From Shinisaurus crocodilurus (lineage: Eukaryota; Chordata; Lepidosauria; Squamata; Shinisauridae), in NCBI GenBank assembly GCA_021292165.1, contig CM037878.1, positions 257,535,921-257,599,920 of the forward strand: a stretch of 64,000 nt of DNA, read 5' to 3'. The position numbers and the translations under genes were made by a program. The notes beneath the pieces were generated by a model. That model was not told the origin of the DNA. It did no database searches and saw only the letters and a list, made by a program, of their open reading frames with translations. Of this stretch, positions 62,516 through 64,000 are shown one piece after another (position 1 is the first letter of the stretch; every line of letters begins with the position of its first letter).

Positions 62516-62837
62516 AACCCCTTTGAACCCAAGGGTGGAATTCCATTCAGGAGAAACTCTCAGGGAAGACATTCCAATGGCAGGCAGGCGCCAAAGGCAA
62601 AAAGGGTGGGGCCAAAATACCAGCACATTTTAGCTTAAAGCTTTTCCTGCCAGTAACTCAGCCTTAGGAGACATTGCAACATTTTAGAATGGGGGAAGAC
62701 TGCAAAAAGCCGGGGAAACCACCAAAGGACAGGTGGTCAGGGAAGGAATGTGTGGCCTTCAAGGAAACCCCTGAGGGCCAGATTGGGACCCCATGAGGGC
62801 CAGAGTTGGCTCCCAGGCCTGAGTTTCTGCACTCCTG
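62516..62837. mobile_element. hAT-type element, uninterrupted relative of 39789
   Basis: The ends are CAGGGTACAGAACCCC and TTTCTGCACTCCTG. The flanking 8-mers CATTAAAC and ATCTAAAC agree at 6 of 8. The internal block around AGTTACTGGCAG/CTCCTAAGG (read in reverse) matches 39960-40027. Confidence 0.75.
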
Positions 62838-62910
62838 ATCTAAACAGCTCGAACAGCTTTCCTTTTACAAATAGAAACACAATAAGGATCTAGTTACAAA
62901 TTTGCTTTAT

Positions 62911-63069
62911 AGGCTTATGCTGGCTCAGCTTGTCTGAGCGTGGAAAGCTAAGCAGGGTCAAGCCTGGTTATTACTTGGATGGGAGACCCCTCCTCTAGTT
63001 TCCTGCATTGAGCACGGGGTTGGACTCAATAGCCTTGTAGGCTCCTTCTGTCAACTCTATGATCTATGA
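62911..63069 (+). mobile_element. 5S rRNA-derived SINE with CR1-type tail
   Basis: Third copy with intact 5S boxes A and C and the tail GTTGGACTCAATAGCCTTG. A small TGTC insertion lies in the CCTTCCAACTC block. Confidence 0.85.
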
Positions 63070-64000
63070 CCATTTCTCATGATGGGGCTGCTATATGGAT
63101 ACCAGTTGAAACTGCCAACTATCCTTGCAGGTAGTATACTGGCGAGAAGTCGAGAACTAATCTCTACAAGTTTTCGCTGTCTACAGTGAACTACCTCTGG
63201 GGATTCTAGATCAGATGCAGCTGTTTAAAAAAAGCAAGTAGCTAGCTTAAGCGTGCTTTTCAAAAAGTGTTTTTTAATGCAACATGTGGTTTGGCCAAGA
63301 TGCATTCATTAAGCTATTCTCTTCACCTACATAAATTGTTCCTAGCTTTTTATCTGTTTCTATTTTAACAAATAGTTTAGCAGTGATGGTAGGCATTGCC
63401 CTCTTCCAGCATCTTTACAGGCACGGAGATGCGAATGTGCTCATAGAGGTTCCCTGCACCCAATGAACTGACGATTAATTCCTTTGTACAAATGACCTTT
63501 GAAATGAATAGAGAAAGTGTCCACGCAAATGAGCCATGTATGCTTAAGCACATATTGGAGCAAAGCACATCACGATACGTAGGGGGTCAATACATTTTAA
63601 GAGATAAGCATTTTAATCCTGTTCCAATCTTTGTACCAAGCACCACTCTAAACCTGCCATTGAACAGTGACCCTCACTAAAGTGGATTCTGAAATGTATC
63701 TCATGATTACCCTTCTGCTTGTCTGATTCCAGATCGAACAGGCCTTTTAATTTTCACCTGCACTTCTGTCCTGATAGCTCCCTTGACAAAATCTGCCTTT
63801 CTTGAAGCCTCTTTGTTAGCCTGTTAGCTCCAAAGTAACTTCCGTTACAAGTCTGAGTCACCTCTCAATAACTGTAGGGAGACTGAAAGAGAGGTGTGCG
63901 CTCAGCAATTCCCACTCAGCACAGCAATTTTCTTATTGGTGAGGGGGCAGCTAATCTTGCATGATATGATTGCAGGGGTACGGACTGCCAGTTTTGACCA
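63070..64000. other. No gene recognised
   Basis: Short frames on both strands (63377-63568 minus, 63492-63680 plus) have no recognisable domain. In mammals RFXAP lies 3' of SMAD9 on the opposite strand, but I see no RFXAP coding sequence here. Confidence 0.4.

Noticed and set aside
63377..64000. RFXAP exon expected by mammalian synteny on the minus strand
   Set aside because: No frame here resembles RFXAP; the gene probably lies beyond the window.

Overview
The window is nuclear DNA from a squamate reptile, most likely a lizard. Five Sauria-type tRNA SINE copies (one nested in another), CR1 and L2 LINE copies, a Gmr1-like LTR retrotransposon and many hAT-type miniature elements sit around one multi-exon vertebrate gene. 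No prokaryotic operon, CRISPR array or rRNA gene is present. The tRNA-like and 5S-like sequences are all SINE heads.

The only host protein gene I can support is SMAD9 (SMAD8) on the + strand. It has six coding exons between 20677 and 49295, all with GT/AG junctions and matching phases. They give a 466-residue BMP-type receptor-regulated SMAD with MH1 domain (exon 1), proline/serine-rich linker (exons 2 and 3), MH2 domain (exons 4 to 6) and the terminal SSVS phospho-acceptor motif. The promoter and upstream non-coding exons are not recognisable and probably lie left of the window. The 3' UTR begins at 49296 but its end is not clear.

Layout. 1-1440: unremarkable sequence. 1653-6285: decayed Gmr1-like Ty3/Gypsy-related element in the order SCAN-like gag, zinc knuckle, protease, integrase, reverse transcriptase, RNase H, 3' LTR. 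6300-20476: SINEs, L2/CR1 tails, hAT elements and microsatellites with stretches of unassigned sequence. 20477-49295: SMAD9, whose introns hold a nearly intact CR1 3' half (26347-28220), an unassigned LINE fragment (23430-24420, minus), long inverted-repeat and hAT elements with clear target duplications, and nested SINEs. 49296-64000: presumed 3' UTR, then DNA elements, a solo LTR (57356-57866, minus), more LINE tails, and two repeat-poor blocks (about 54000-55930 and 60400-62500) that may hold conserved non-coding or distal UTR sequence.

The most notable signal is in the Gmr1-like element. Active-site residues of the protease, integrase, reverse transcriptase and RNase H are replaced in a way that plus-strand G-to-A changes would explain, and several expected Trp codons are stops. 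This resembles cytidine-deaminase hypermutation of the retroelement. I found no convincing new multi-gene system; the other findings concern retroelement biology, nested insertions and possible regulatory sequence.
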